From Codonopsis lanceolata (lineage: Eukaryota > Streptophyta > Magnoliopsida > Asterales > Campanulaceae): a stretch of 64,000 nt of DNA. The notes below the pieces were generated by a model that was given only the letters and a program-made list of their open reading frames with translations, searched no databases and was not told where the DNA came from. Position 1 is the first letter of the stretch; each line of letters opens with the position of its first letter. Location: positions 20,424,796 through 20,488,795 of the forward strand of contig CM028377.1 of assembly GCA_013146195.2 (NCBI GenBank). The letters are read 5' to 3'. The translations under genes were made by a program, and so were the position numbers. This document shows, piece by piece, positions 22,784-34,221 of the stretch.

Positions 22784-25658
22784 TGTAGACACCCCAATTT
22801 CGTACCCCTGGTATGTAACATCACATGAAATATCAAGACCTGTTAAAACTTAACAAAATGTCAAGTTACAGGGTTGAAAATGCAAAAGGACAAAGCCGGA
22901 TACGTGAAATAGTGAAATGCAGGGGCTAAAGGTGCCAAAAATGAAACTACTAAAGCTAAGTTGGTGCCACCCATGCATGAAATGGGGGTGGCGCCCAGTT
23001 TGTAAAGGGGTGGCATCTGGTTTTGTGCTACAGTGCTACCAAACTGCTACAGGACTGCTACAGTTCGTCGTAATGTGCAAAATCCTTCGCGTTCTGTACA
23101 GCTGAATGAAGCACGAAGAGAGAAAATTTAATTCCCTTGGTGTCCTCTCTCCAGGCTATAAATAGAGCCTTCGGGGTTCACTTTTAGACAACCTTTCTTC
23201 CCCGAAGAATTCTCCGCGTCGCTGTTACGATGGAGAAATAGAAAGCGAAGTGAGATAGTGAACGATCCTTCTCCAAAGCCTCGAAACCCTGCCAAATCTC
23301 CTCCAAACTTAAAAACCACCAGTTAAAGTGAGCCTTAGCCTCCAGTTAGGTTTCCACCCTAATTCCCCGATCCAAAAATCGTGGAAAAAGCAGTTGCTCT
23401 GCCCGATTTAAAAGGCCAAATCAGTCAGAAATAAGCCGTTATTCTGCCCGATTTTCGCCTCCCTCAAGCAAACAAACCAACCAAAATAAGTCGTTACTCT
23501 GCCCGGATCCCGAGGCAAAAAGTAAATTTCGGAAGTAGTCATTCTGCCCGAATCCCCACACCACTTCATCAAAAAAAATACTCCCTCTCCCTGAAGGACA
23601 GAGCGAACACACCCTAGTCTGCCAGTAGGTAAGTTTTAAATATTTATTTGTAAAAAGTGCTACTTTCCATCCGGCCTAATATAAAAATATAAGCCGTTGT
23701 GCTGCCCGGATTTAGTTAAGAAAGAGCACTAAAAAGAGTCATTATTATGGCCAAATATTTTTAAGTATATTTGTAATCATTTGTAAAGAAACAGTTGCGA
23801 TTCCGTAAATAATGTAGACGTGGATGTATTTGTTTTTATTTCCTGTCTTTTAATGCTTTATTTATTTGCTAAATAAATATAACAAAAAAACATACATGGC
23901 GTAGTCGGTTTATGTAGCAAAAATATTGCTCCAATGTTCATCCAATGCTAGCTTCTGTTCGTGGTTCCCATACATGGCGTAGAATGTGTTTGATTCGGCA
24001 CATTGCGGAGCCTCATATTCATTGGATTATCGGTCAAGGTAAATGTTCTATATGGTTTGATAGATGGTTACCTGAGGGGCTTATAACGAATTCTTCCAGC
24101 TCTCCTTTAGTCTCAGTTCACGAGCTGTTTGTGTCTCCCTCCCAGTTTTCTAATTCTGCCAGTAGAGTGATTGGCCATGTAGCCTTTACGTCGGCCCATA
24201 GAAACGGAGTTTTGTTATCTGATATGCCTGATTCAGCGTATTGCGACGTCTCGGAAAGAGGCTCTTTTTCATTCTCTTCAGCCTTGCAAATCTCACGATT
24301 TATCAGACCGATTGCTGCTTCTTCCCGTTTCATTTGGCATAAATATATTCCTCGGCATATCAGCCTATTTTTGTGGCGTTTATGGTTCCAAAAGCTACCT
24401 ATAGATGAGAGTATTGTCCGTAAAGGAATTCTCCTTGCTTCCCGCTGTTCTTGCTGTTCTATGGGAGCTATTGAGTCCTATGCTCATGTCTTTCTAGAGA
24501 GCCCTTTGGCTTGTTATTTATGGTCTGAGTTCAACAAGTTGGGCGGTGTTTCTTTCTCCTCATCCTTCCTTCATCACTGTTGTTTTGACTGGTGGCAGTT
24601 TAAGGAGAATTATATTCTTCACATCATAACTCCTGCTGTGATCCTTTCGGGAATTATGGAAGCATAGAAATGGCAGTCTCCATGAAGGTTATCGTCCCAC
24701 TTTCAGGACTGTTTTGCATCGGGTTCATCAGTTAATTCAGTCCATTTTATTAAATGTTGGTTTCAGTCCTCATATGCAAAACTGGGATTCCATTTTCTTC
24801 TCGCGTCTCGGCTCTCTCTTTACTAAATGCATTCGGGTTGTTCGATGGATTAAGCCTCCTGCAGGTTTTTTAAAGCTGAATACAGATGGTGCGTGTAGAA
24901 GCAATCCGGGGTTAAGTTCGGGTGGTGGCATAATTCGGGATAACCTAGGCAATCTTATATTTGCTTTCTCTTCATTTTATGGGCAATCCAGTAGTTTTCA
25001 CGCGGAATGTCGCGCTCTGTATCAAGGGATTTCATGGTTGGTTGCCAATCACTACTCAGATTCTTCTATTGAGGTGGATTCTTTAAATCTGGTGCACTGT
25101 GTCAAGGGTTCCATGCAGCCTCCTTGGAAGTGTATATATTTGATTCGGGCTATTCAAAAGATCTTTGTAGCGGCTAATTTTTCCATCCAACATATTTATC
25201 GAGAGGCTAATTCGGTGACGGATGCTCTTGCTAATCTTGGTTGCGATCAGGGCAATGATGTCTTGTTTGAGTCTGCTGCGTCGCTTCCTCTTCGCATTAA
25301 GGGCCTTCTTATTCTTGACAGATCTGACACTCCCTATGTTCGTATTTCTTAGGTCTTTTTTGTTGATTATTTCCTTTTTCGAGGTTAGGCTCCCCTGTCC
25401 TCCCATTTATAAGGGCAAGGCTGGTTGTCCCCCTCAAGTTTGTATGTCTTTCTTTTCTTAATTTATAAAATCTTCCAGGGTACCGTCCCTGTTTCATAAA
25501 AAAAATATACTTTAGCCAAAAACTATTTTTAAGACCGAAAGGGCGAGTTGGGTGCCTAGCACCTTCCCAACTCGTAACTTAGTCTCCGAACCCGTTTTTA
25601 CAATCTCTGGTTTTCTTTTTTGGTTTTTCTTTATTTGTTCCTTAAAATAAAGATGGCG
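22784..25658 (+). repeat. 5' LTR of element C, interrupted by a LINE and truncated at its right end
   Basis: It starts TGTAGACACCCC and tracks the 3' LTR (37997-39826) closely, with the TATA box at 23157-23165. The LINE insertion (23896-25498) splits it. LTR sequence resumes at 25511 and matches to GATGGCGACT at about 25658. There it changes abruptly to a TA-rich sequence that belongs to the PMD gene intron. About 540 bases of the LTR end, plus the PBS, are therefore missing on this side. Confidence 0.8.
23896..25498 (+). mobile_element. 5'-truncated L1-type LINE (zf-RVT and RNase H part)
   Basis: It is flanked by an A-rich 12-bp target duplication (AAAAAAACATAC at 23884-23895 and AAAAAAATATAC at 25499-25510) and inserted in the LTR of C. 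The coding part starts after the RT domain. WRRMCLI...DRWLPEG and a zinc-binding RVT region (FIWHKYIPRHISLFLWRL, cysteines near 24445-24465) run to 24667, where a frameshift occurs. A complete-looking RNase H follows (24714-25352). Its TDGACRSNPG, FHAECRAL, EVDSLNL and TDALANLG motifs supply the four acidic residues. The A-rich 3' end is short. 5' truncation is usual for LINEs copied by target-primed reverse transcription. Confidence 0.85.
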
Positions 25659-25800
25659 ACTATATATATAAGAACACATACTTTGTATTATTATATATAT
25701 TTACACATTTTTTCCTTTTTTTAAAAAAAAAGCTTAATGTACTGATTACAAAGGGTTTATGGGAGTCTTACCTTTCCTTCCTTTCCCTCTTTTTTTTCAG

Positions 25801-27658
25801 GAGCGCGTTACCTTGACTCGGGTTCGGGCGAGTTGCGACATGGTGATGGACATTTTTCATCTGATTCCCGAGCCGACACGGGTTTTGGTGGAGGATACAG
25901 GCCTCGGGGTATTCATGCGGGCATTTCGTCCCTTCCGCAGCTATATCCATTTTTGATACATTGCGGAACTATTGGTGGGACACGACCCACACTTTCCACT
26001 TCAGCTGGGGAGAGGCCACTATGATCCCGTGCGATTTTGCCGCTATCACGGGTATCTCTACCAGCATCGGGCAGACTCTTGAGCCGGATTATACTCTTCG
26101 TCAACATCATGACGTGGTGGAATATCTCTTGGGCTTCGTACCCGAATATAAAACTGCGGATGAGATCAAGATTGACAGCGTTAAGAGATGGCTTTTGGCG
26201 AATGCTGGGGGAGTCAATGCCGGGGATAGCATCGTCGTAGCTCGCGTCGCTAGAGCCTTTCTATTTTTGTTTTTGCGGATGTCGCTCTTTGCCAATTCCT
26301 CCACATCTCTGAGAGTCTCCTCCTGGCCGCTTCGAACCGGACCGCGTGATTGAATATGAGCGGGCAAGGGCTGGCGAACTTTATGCCTCCATGGACAGGG
26401 CGAGTCGAAATGAATCACCGGTTATGACTGGCTTTGCTCCTGCTTGGGAGGTACATTTCTTTTCTTCCCACTTTCAATTTTTTCTGTCAGCATGATTTAT
26501 TTTATATTTTTTTTCATCATCATTTTTTTTCATAGCTGACTTTTGCTTCTCCTTTTTTTTTTTTTTTTCCAGGTGTGGGCTTATTCTGTTTTTGATTTTA
26601 CACCAGGTCCACTACGCAGTAGCGTTTACAGACCACCTTATTTGGCTAAGTTTGTAAACGCAAACCGGAAGAAAAAGGATAGGGACGACCATTTTCTGGA
26701 ACGACTTGGACTGCAGGATAGCTAGCTCGACCTCGGGCTCAGTACATTTAGTTCCTTGGCAGAATTTAATAGGGCCATATGAGGTCACCCTAACATTGAG
26801 CCGCTGCCGGATTCTCATGGTGTCGATCATGAATGATTCTTTATACATGGGCAAGTGAGTTAATCGCCAACATGTCCTGTACTCGACATTTCTGGTGGTG
26901 CCTCCTGCACCTCCCCCTTGGGTGATCGTTCCAGATCTTCTTCCGAACAGGTATCTTTACCTGTCAAAATTTGTCATGCCGCCCAGCGTTATCCAGTCAT
27001 GCCATATGAGGAGTTCTTGAGGACGATGCTCCATCCTGCTCCTCCTGCCCCTGCGGTTGCCAGGCATGCATCCGATGCATGTGATAGGCCAGGGTCCTCT
27101 CACCCAGCTCTTGGTGCATAGTTGGAGTTCTCTATGCCTGATGATGCCTTCTCCACCTTCCGATATCATCGAGATGGGAGACTTATAGAGAAAGTCTTAC
27201 CCGATGCATATATTCCCGAGGAGTATCGTGTCCCTGATCACGCTCACACGATATATATCATCACTCATTTTTTTTAGCATCACTCCTTTTCTTTTTCTTT
27301 CTTTAGCATCATTATTTTTTTTTATTATATCACTCTCTTTTTTTTACTGATGCATTTCTTTTTTTGTTGCTTCAACACCCTCTTTATTTTTATTTTTCAG
27401 GTCAAGGTGTCCACATATAAGAGGCTGTTACGGGGCTTCGTCAGCATCAACAAACTTTACCAGCGGCTTATGGATGACTTTTCTTGTCGGGGTAATGATG
27501 CTACACGGCAGACCAGACGTCGTGATGATGACGAAGATGAAGTTGGCGGGTCGGCTCGCCCTCAGGTGAGAGGTAGAGGTCACAGGCTTGGCGGCGGAAC
27601 AGGCCCTCGAGTGATGGGAGCTGGTTTTGATAGGGGCAGAGCGTCCTCTGATTATTAG
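25801..27658 (+). pseudogene. PMD (plant mobile domain) gene of element C, exons 2-4
   Basis: A pyrimidine tract and CAG end at 25800, giving exon 2 (25801-26450). The core block WWDTTHTFHFSWGEATM-PCDFAAITG is at about 25973-26050 after correcting frameshifts, and the exon ends at a GT donor after GCTTGGGAG. Exon 3 starts at 26573 after TTTTTTTTCCAG and runs to about 27250, with a frameshift near 26710 and an in-frame stop near 26855. Exon 4 is 27401-27658 (VKVSTYKRLLRGF ... RRRDDDEDE) and ends in TAG. The layout matches the minus-strand gene at 44371-47471. Exon 1 is stranded on the other strand at 36384-36562, so the gene cannot be transcribed whole. PMD proteins are plant-specific and often linked to transposons. 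The role here is unknown. Confidence 0.7.
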
Positions 27659-28738
27659 CTCCTACTACAAGCACACATTAGTTATTTTTTTCTTTCTCTA
27701 TTTTTTTTCGTTCGTTTTTTTTATTTGCACCAGAATTTGTACAAACATTTATTATGTAATGTAATATAATTTTTATATGATGCGAGAAAATAAAATACGG
27801 ACTCAAAATGCACGCACAAAGTAAAGCTATACCGATATCTAAGGGTAATGGCACGCTGCATCTCAGAAACTGATTTTAAAAGAATATACCTTCGGGCTCG
27901 AGCGGGCTTTTCTGATGATCTGTGGGGAGAGGAAAAGGCAGTCGCCTCCTCCTGTTCTCGACCATATAATTGCTGCAGGGCTATACTTGGCATAAGGCTA
28001 TTCTCATAGCCCCTACGTTTTTCTTCGCAATCAAACAGGGCCACAGTGAATGGTTGGAACCCAAGTTGTCCGGCTGTTTCAGGACAACGACAATGCGGAT
28101 AATGAATAGGACGAGGACACTTCTGGTGTTTCTCATTCTGATGAGATTGAGCCTTTTCTGCGCCTTGCAGAAGAAGTATATGGGCCTGGCTGGGCGGACG
28201 CCACAGACACTGATGGACCACCTTGGGGCTTAAGCTGCAAAAGAAAGATAGTTTTTGGGGGAACAAAAGGGGGGTAGAGGCAATAATAGATATGTACAGG
28301 CAGATAACGCACAATCTAAATTCCTTTAGTAATTATTCCTAAGTTGCACCTTAGGACTTGTATTTTTATATTTTAGTGTTTTAATGTGAGCTTTTTATCA
28401 TGGTTTTTCTTTCTCCTTTTGTCAGTCGAGCCCCTCGCATGCTGAAGACTGGAGGTAGGATGCTGAGGATTCAAGTAGTGCCTTCCCTCTCCTTTTTCTC
28501 CTGATTTTATTTATTTATTTTTTATGCTCTAATTTTTGCCTAGGTCGCCCTTTCGGGTTTTCAGCCTAGCGAGCTGGAGAGGGAAGCACTTGCCAGATAA
28601 GTTGGCTGAAGCATAATACCTTTTGAGCTTGTCGAGATTGAAGGGCTAAACGAGATCTTCCCCTTCTTGGTTTGTGAGGAGTACGACATCTCCTAACCGG
28701 ATCTCTTTGACAATATACGGTCCCATCCACGGAGATTT
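27659..28738. other. Spacer between PMD gene and pol 3' end in element C
   Basis: This corresponds to 43347-44370 of element B in inverse order. It contains an acidic low-complexity coding remnant at about 28070-28230 (DEDTSG-like), also present in B at 43830-43960 (minus), perhaps a further lost exon of the PMD gene. Around 28540-28580 lies the single copy of a motif (CCTAGG..GCCCTTTCGGGTTTTCAGCCTAGCG region) that is tandemly duplicated in B. No intact gene is seen. Confidence 0.5.
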
Positions 28739-29632
28739 TCATTTTCCCCTAGTATCAACATAACTAGGGGGTTTTTCTCGAAGTACGAGGTTTCCAACTT
28801 GGATGTCGCGGCCTTTGACTTTTTTATTGAAGGCCCGGGCTATGCGCCTTTGATATGCTCGGGTATGCTCCAGGGCTAACAAGCGTCGTTCGTCAGTTAG
28901 GGCTAATTCTTCAAATCGCCTTTTGACCCAATCAACTTCCGCTATGTCAGATTCCATCATTACTCTTAATGATGGTATTTCAACTTCTATTGGCAGCACC
29001 GCCTCCATGCCATATGCCAAGGAGTAAAGGGTAGCCCCAGTGGGTGTGCGGATTGAGGTGCGATAGCCCCAAAGGGCTAGCGGCAATTTTTATGGTCAGT
29101 CTTTTTCTGTATCAGCCATTTTTCTGATGATATTTTCAAGCGTTTTGTTGGCTGCTTCAATGGCACCGTTGGCTTACGGCTGATAAGGGGAGGATTTATG
29201 CCTTTGGATCTTGAATTCGTCAAGTAGACGATTCACGTCCCCTTCAAAATGCGAGCTGTTGTCTGAGATTATCTCTAAAGGCACTCCGTAGCGATATATG
29301 ATGTTGGTCCGCCTGAATTCGAACACCTTTCGGGCATTTAGGATTTTATAGGAAGAGGCTTCCACCCACTTCGTGAAGTAATCGACGGCTACTAGGACAT
29401 ATTCATGGCCATTGGATCCCTTCGGGTGAATTTGGCCTATGACGTCGATTCACCATGTTGAGAAGGGTCAGGGGGCTATGGAGTTATATAGGACATGCGG
29501 GGGCACGTGCTGCAGATTTGCAAAACCCTGGCACTTGTCGCAATGACGCACCCACCGAATACACCGCTTAAGCGCATCTAATAGTACCCCTGCCGGATGA
29601 CTTTCTTGGACAGCATATGGCCATTCATGTGG
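28739..29632 (-). pseudogene. pol: Integrase part of pol, element C
   Basis: On the minus strand this gives the integrase zinc finger (HCDKCQ-type, about 29570-29535) and core (NIIYRYGVPLEIISDN at about 29320-29270). The glutamate-bearing block and the C-terminal part follow (MPLALWGYRTSIRTPTGATLYSL, 29086-28739). It aligns with the plus-strand copy at 42300-43200. Stops near 29175 and 29100 break the frame. In the motif DNGTHF seen in B, this copy reads DNSSHF. It is not functional. Confidence 0.75.
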
Positions 29633-31636
29633 GGCCCGTAGGTACCACCATGCAGCTGATCCATGATTTGCTCAGCTTTGGCCTGGTCGACGCATAACAA
29701 ATTAAGGCCTTGATATTGCCTTTTATATAGGCTGCCACCGCTGAGTACAAATTGTGAGACCCACCTTCACATGGAGACCTTCCGTCTTTTGTCTAGGCCG
29801 GGTGGATAGATTCATTTCTGAAGCAGATTTAGGATGTCAACATACCAGGGCTCGTGATCTGCTTCAGGGGCTACATAAATTTTGAAGAAGTATGCCGGCG
29901 TGACCTTCTTCCCAACTACAAAAGGTTGGACTTGGGTTTCTATGGGAATTTGGACTAGTGATGCCAGAGTGGCTAGGGCATCGGCGAATTGATTTCTATC
30001 TCGCGGGCGTATAGTAGAATCAAATCGCGGTAGTGCTATTAATTTGGCATGATAGTCAGCACTCGGGATCCCGGGTCCTCCATTTCCCTTCGACTTGATT
30101 TATAATTAGGCAGAGTCTCCATATACTTCGAGATCTTTGGCTCCCCTTTTGAGAGCTTCTTCTAAGCCAGCAATATAGGCTTCATATTCTGGCGTATTGT
30201 TTGAGCACTCGAACTCCAACCTTATGGCCAGCGGAGTATGAGAATCTACGGGTCTATAAGCAAAATTCCTATGCCAAAGCCTCTTTTATTTGCGGCTCCA
30301 TCAAAGAACATCTGCCAGCTGGTGTCATGGTCAATAATTTCCAAGACACCTTCGTCTGGGAAGTCAGGCTCAATTCCATCTTCGGTTTTTAAAGGCAGAC
30401 GGCTAAGTGGTCTCGCAATTACGCTGCTTTCGATAGATTTGAGTGTGACATAGGTTATGTCAAACTTATCGAGAAGAAAGGACCATTTGGCCGGGCCTAC
30501 CGGAAAGTTGAAGGCTTCCGAAGATATATTTTATGGGTCCATTCTGGATATGAGCTTGACGGACCATCCTCAGTGTAGGTCATGAGCCTTGAGTGGCCCG
30601 CACTAGGCCTGCAGCTTTTCTCCAAAGTTGAGTAATTTAGCTCGCTTCTCGCAGCCTTCCTACTTATTAAGTATATGGCATTTTCAATGTAGGAATTTTC
30701 TTTCTCTTGGGCGAAAGCATAGCCCCAAGTGATTTGTCTCGTGACTTGGTTAAATATAGGAGGAGAGGTTTATGTGTATGGGGTGGAGCTAGCACAGTAG
30801 GGGTTGGTAAGGTAGGCTTTTATTTTTCAAAGGCTAGCCGGCATTTTCGCCCCATACTTGGTCAGTGATTTTTTATGAGTATGAAGAGGCTCACATGTGG
30901 TTGTCAACGGCCTCGATAAAACGATCGATATATCGCATCGCCCAGAAGCCTTTGACTTCGGTTAGAGTTTTTGGCCGTGGCATTTCTAGGATGGCTTTTA
31001 TCTTTGCCGGCTCGATCTCGATGCCCCCTTCGATCACCAAGAATCCTGTGACTTTTCCTTTGGTAACCCAAAATGTGCATTTGTGGGGTTAAGCTTCATT
31101 TGGTGTTTCCTTAACCTTCAAGAATTTTCAAGGTCTGATAGGGGCACCACCGCTGGCGCCGCCGAGTGCACGATCATGTCATCAACATAGACCTCCATTT
31201 CTTTTATGAATCATGTCATGGAAAAGGGTAGTGGGCAGCCTTTTGATAAGTAGCCTCGACATTTTTTCACCCCAAATAGCATGACATTATAACAATAAGT
31301 TCCCAAGGAGTAGTAAATGAGGTCTTCCTCGATCCTCCGCCGCCATTTTAATTTGGTTGTAGCCTCAAAGATTGCCGATTTAAAGATTTTACTATGGCAA
31401 TGACGACGCTCACCCAATATCAATATTGCAGAGGGAAGTCATCTTTGGCGACGCCTTGTTCGAGGCCCGGCTACACGTATCCGGACCTTCCGCTGGCTTG
31501 GACATCCCAGATCGGTATTCAACTACCCGAATGAAATTGACGCGCTAATCGCTTCATGATTTCTTCTTTGACTTGTAGTGACCATTCCGCTTAATCCGGG
31601 CGGAGCTTTTGCTTGATTGGTCGAGCATCCAGATAT
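29633..31636 (-). repeat. Left copy of a 2 kb duplication flanking the scaffold gap
   Basis: This is RT/RNase H sequence on the minus strand, nearly the same as 31739-33777 but with many single-base indels and changes (for example 30181-30360 against 32281-32460). It ends at CATCCAGATAT just before the Ns. The other copy continues past the equivalent point (33777). The pattern fits two contig ends covering the same DNA that were not merged. Confidence 0.75.
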
Positions 31637-31736
31637 NNNNNNNNNNNNNNNNNNNNNNNNNNNNNNNNNNNNNNNNNNNNNNNNNNNNNNNNNNNNNNNN
31701 NNNNNNNNNNNNNNNNNNNNNNNNNNNNNNNNNNNN
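31637..31736. other. Scaffold gap, 100 N
   Basis: Exactly 100 unknown bases, the usual placeholder for a gap of unknown size. Predicted frames that cross it are meaningless. Because the flanks overlap in content, the true gap may be negative (an overlap). Confidence 0.95.
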
Positions 31737-32116
31737 AAGGGCCCGTAGAGTACCACCATGCGGTGATCATGATTTTCGGCTTTGGCTTTGGTCGGCACGT
31801 TAATTAAGAGCCTTGATATTGCCTTTTATATAAATTTTATAGCCGCTGGTACAAATTGTGAGACCCACCTTCACATGGAGACCTTCCGTCTTTTTGTCTA
31901 GAATTGGATAGATTCATTTCAAGCAGATTTAGGATGTCAACATACCAGGGCTCGTGATGCGCCCGAGGGGCTATAAATTTTGAAGAAGTATGCCGGCGTG
32001 ACCTTCTTCCCAACTACAAAAGGTTGGACTTGGGTTTCTATGGGAATTTGGACTAGTGATGCCAGAGTGGCTAGGGCATCGGCGAATTGATTTCTATCTC
32101 GTGGCAGATAGTAGAA

Positions 32117-34047
32117 TCAAATCGTGCGGCAAGTGCTATTAATTTGGCATGATAGAGTCGGACACAGGATCTGGGTCCTCCATTCCTCCCTTCGACTTGA
32201 TTTATACTGAGCGTAGTCTCCATATACTTCGAGATCTTTGGCTCCCCTTTTGAGAGCTTCTTCTAAGCCAGCAATATAGGCTTCATATTCTGGCGTATTG
32301 TTTGAGCACTCGAACTCCAACCTTATGGCCAGCGGAGTATGAGAATCGGCTGGGTCTATAAGCAAAATTCCTATGCCAAAGCCTCTTTTATTTGCGGCTC
32401 CATCAAAGAACATCTGCCAGCTGGTGTCATGGTCAATAATTTCCAAGACACCTTCGTCTGGGAAGTCAGGCTCAATTCCATCTTCGGTTTTTAAAGGCAG
32501 ATCGGCTAAGTGGTCTGCAATTACGTTGCCTTTGATAGATTTGAGTGTGACATAGGTTATGTCAAACTTATTGAGAAGAAAGGACCATTTGGCCAGTCGG
32601 CTGGAAAGTGAAGGCTTGCCGAAGATATATTTTATAGGGTCCATTCTGGATATGAGCTTGATGGACCATCCTTGCAGGTAGGTCATGAGCCTTTGAGTGG
32701 CCCAGACTAGGCCGGTGCAGCTTTTCTCCAAAGTTGAGTAATTTAGCTCGCTTCCTTGCAGCTTCCTACTTATGAAGTATATGGCATTTTCAATGTAGGA
32801 ATTTTCTTTCTCTTGGGCGAGCATAGCCCCTAGTGACGTGTCTGTGACGGTTAAATATAGGAGGAGAGGTTTATGTGTATGGGGTGGAGCTAGCACAGAG
32901 GGGTTGGTAAGGTAGGCTTTTATTTTTTCAAAGGCTAGCTGGCATTTCTCGTCCCATACTTGGTCAGTATTCTTTTTTATGAGTATGAAGAGGGGCTCAC
33001 ATGTGGTTGTCAACTGCCTGATAAAACGACTGATATACTGCAATCGGCCCAGGAAGCCTTTGACTTCGGTTAGAGTTTTTGGCCGTGGCATTTCTAGGAT
33101 GGCTTTTATCTTTGCTGGCTCGATCTCGATGCCCTGCTCGATCACCAAGAATCCCAGACCTTGCCTTTGGTAACCCAAAATGTGCATTTGGTGGGGTTAA
33201 GCTTCATTTGGTGCTTCCTTAACCTTTCGAAGAATTTTCGAAGGTCTTTGATATGGGCACCGTTGGCGTCGCTGGAGTGCACGATCATGTCATCAACATA
33301 GACCTCCATTTCTTTATGAATCATGTCATGGAAAAGGGTAGTGGCAGCCCTTTGATAAGTAGCCCCGACATTTTTCAGCCCAAATAGCATGACATTATAA
33401 CAATAAGTTCCCCAAGGAGTAGTAAATGAGGTCTTCTCCTGATCCTCTGCTGCCATTTTAATTTGGTTGTAGCCCAGCATGCTGTTGACGAAAGATCTTA
33501 CTTTGTGGGCAGCGACGACGTCTACCACAATATCAATATTGGGTAGAGGGAAGTCATCTTTGGGCGACGCCTTGTTGAGGTCGGGGAAGTCTACACAGAT
33601 CCGGACCTTCCCGTTGGGCTTGGGAACGGTCACTATATTGGACATCCAGATCGGGTATTCAACTACCCGAATGAAATTGACGCGCAACTGCTTCATGATT
33701 TCTTCTTTGACTTGTAGTGACCATTCCGGCTTAATCCGGCGGAGCTTTTGCTTGATTGGTCGAGCATCCAGATATATGGGGATCCGATGTTCGACTATGG
33801 CTGGGTCCAGTCCCGGCATATCTTCATAGGACCATGCGAATATATCTACGAACTCTTTGAGGAGATCAATGAGTACTACCCTTTCAGAGCCTTGTAGGTA
33901 GCTGCTGATTTTGATTTCTTTGGTTTCATTGTCCAACCCCAGATTGATAGTGGACAAGTCTTCAGTTGCTACTGATGAATGAAACTGTTCCTGGTGCTCA
34001 ACTGACTTTACAAGCTCAAGCAAATAATTTTTATCTTTTGGGTCCAT
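32117..34047 (-). pseudogene. pol: Reverse transcriptase and two RNase H domains of element C
   Basis: From 34047 leftward: MDPKDKNYLLELV linker, then RT with KVRICVDFPDLNKA, FTTPWGTYCYNVM and active site EVYVDDMIVHS (about 33310-33280). The frame shifts near 33150-33187. It continues with the RT connection and first RNase H (IAFEKIKAYL, LLLYLTVTDTSLGAMLAQ). An additional archaeal-type RNase H follows (MFFDGAANKRGFGIGI, PEYEAYIAGLEEAL), as is usual for TAT elements. The 33142-34047 frame is long and clean. The left end decays at the contig edge. The rest of pol lies beyond the gap. Confidence 0.85.
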
Positions 34048-34221
34048 TTCATCAAATGACTTATTATTATAATTATTTAATGCGTCTTTTAATGTAGGTG
34101 CAACTAAGGAATAAGCAAAGACATTTAGATTATCATTAAAAGCAAACTGTACATGGTTTATTACATTATTGAGGACCTGGGGTTTGAGATCCTCAACTTT
34201 AGGGAGCGGATCGGTAGATGA

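Noticed and set aside
31523..31803. Frames crossing the N gap
   Set aside because: They are translated through 100 unknown bases.
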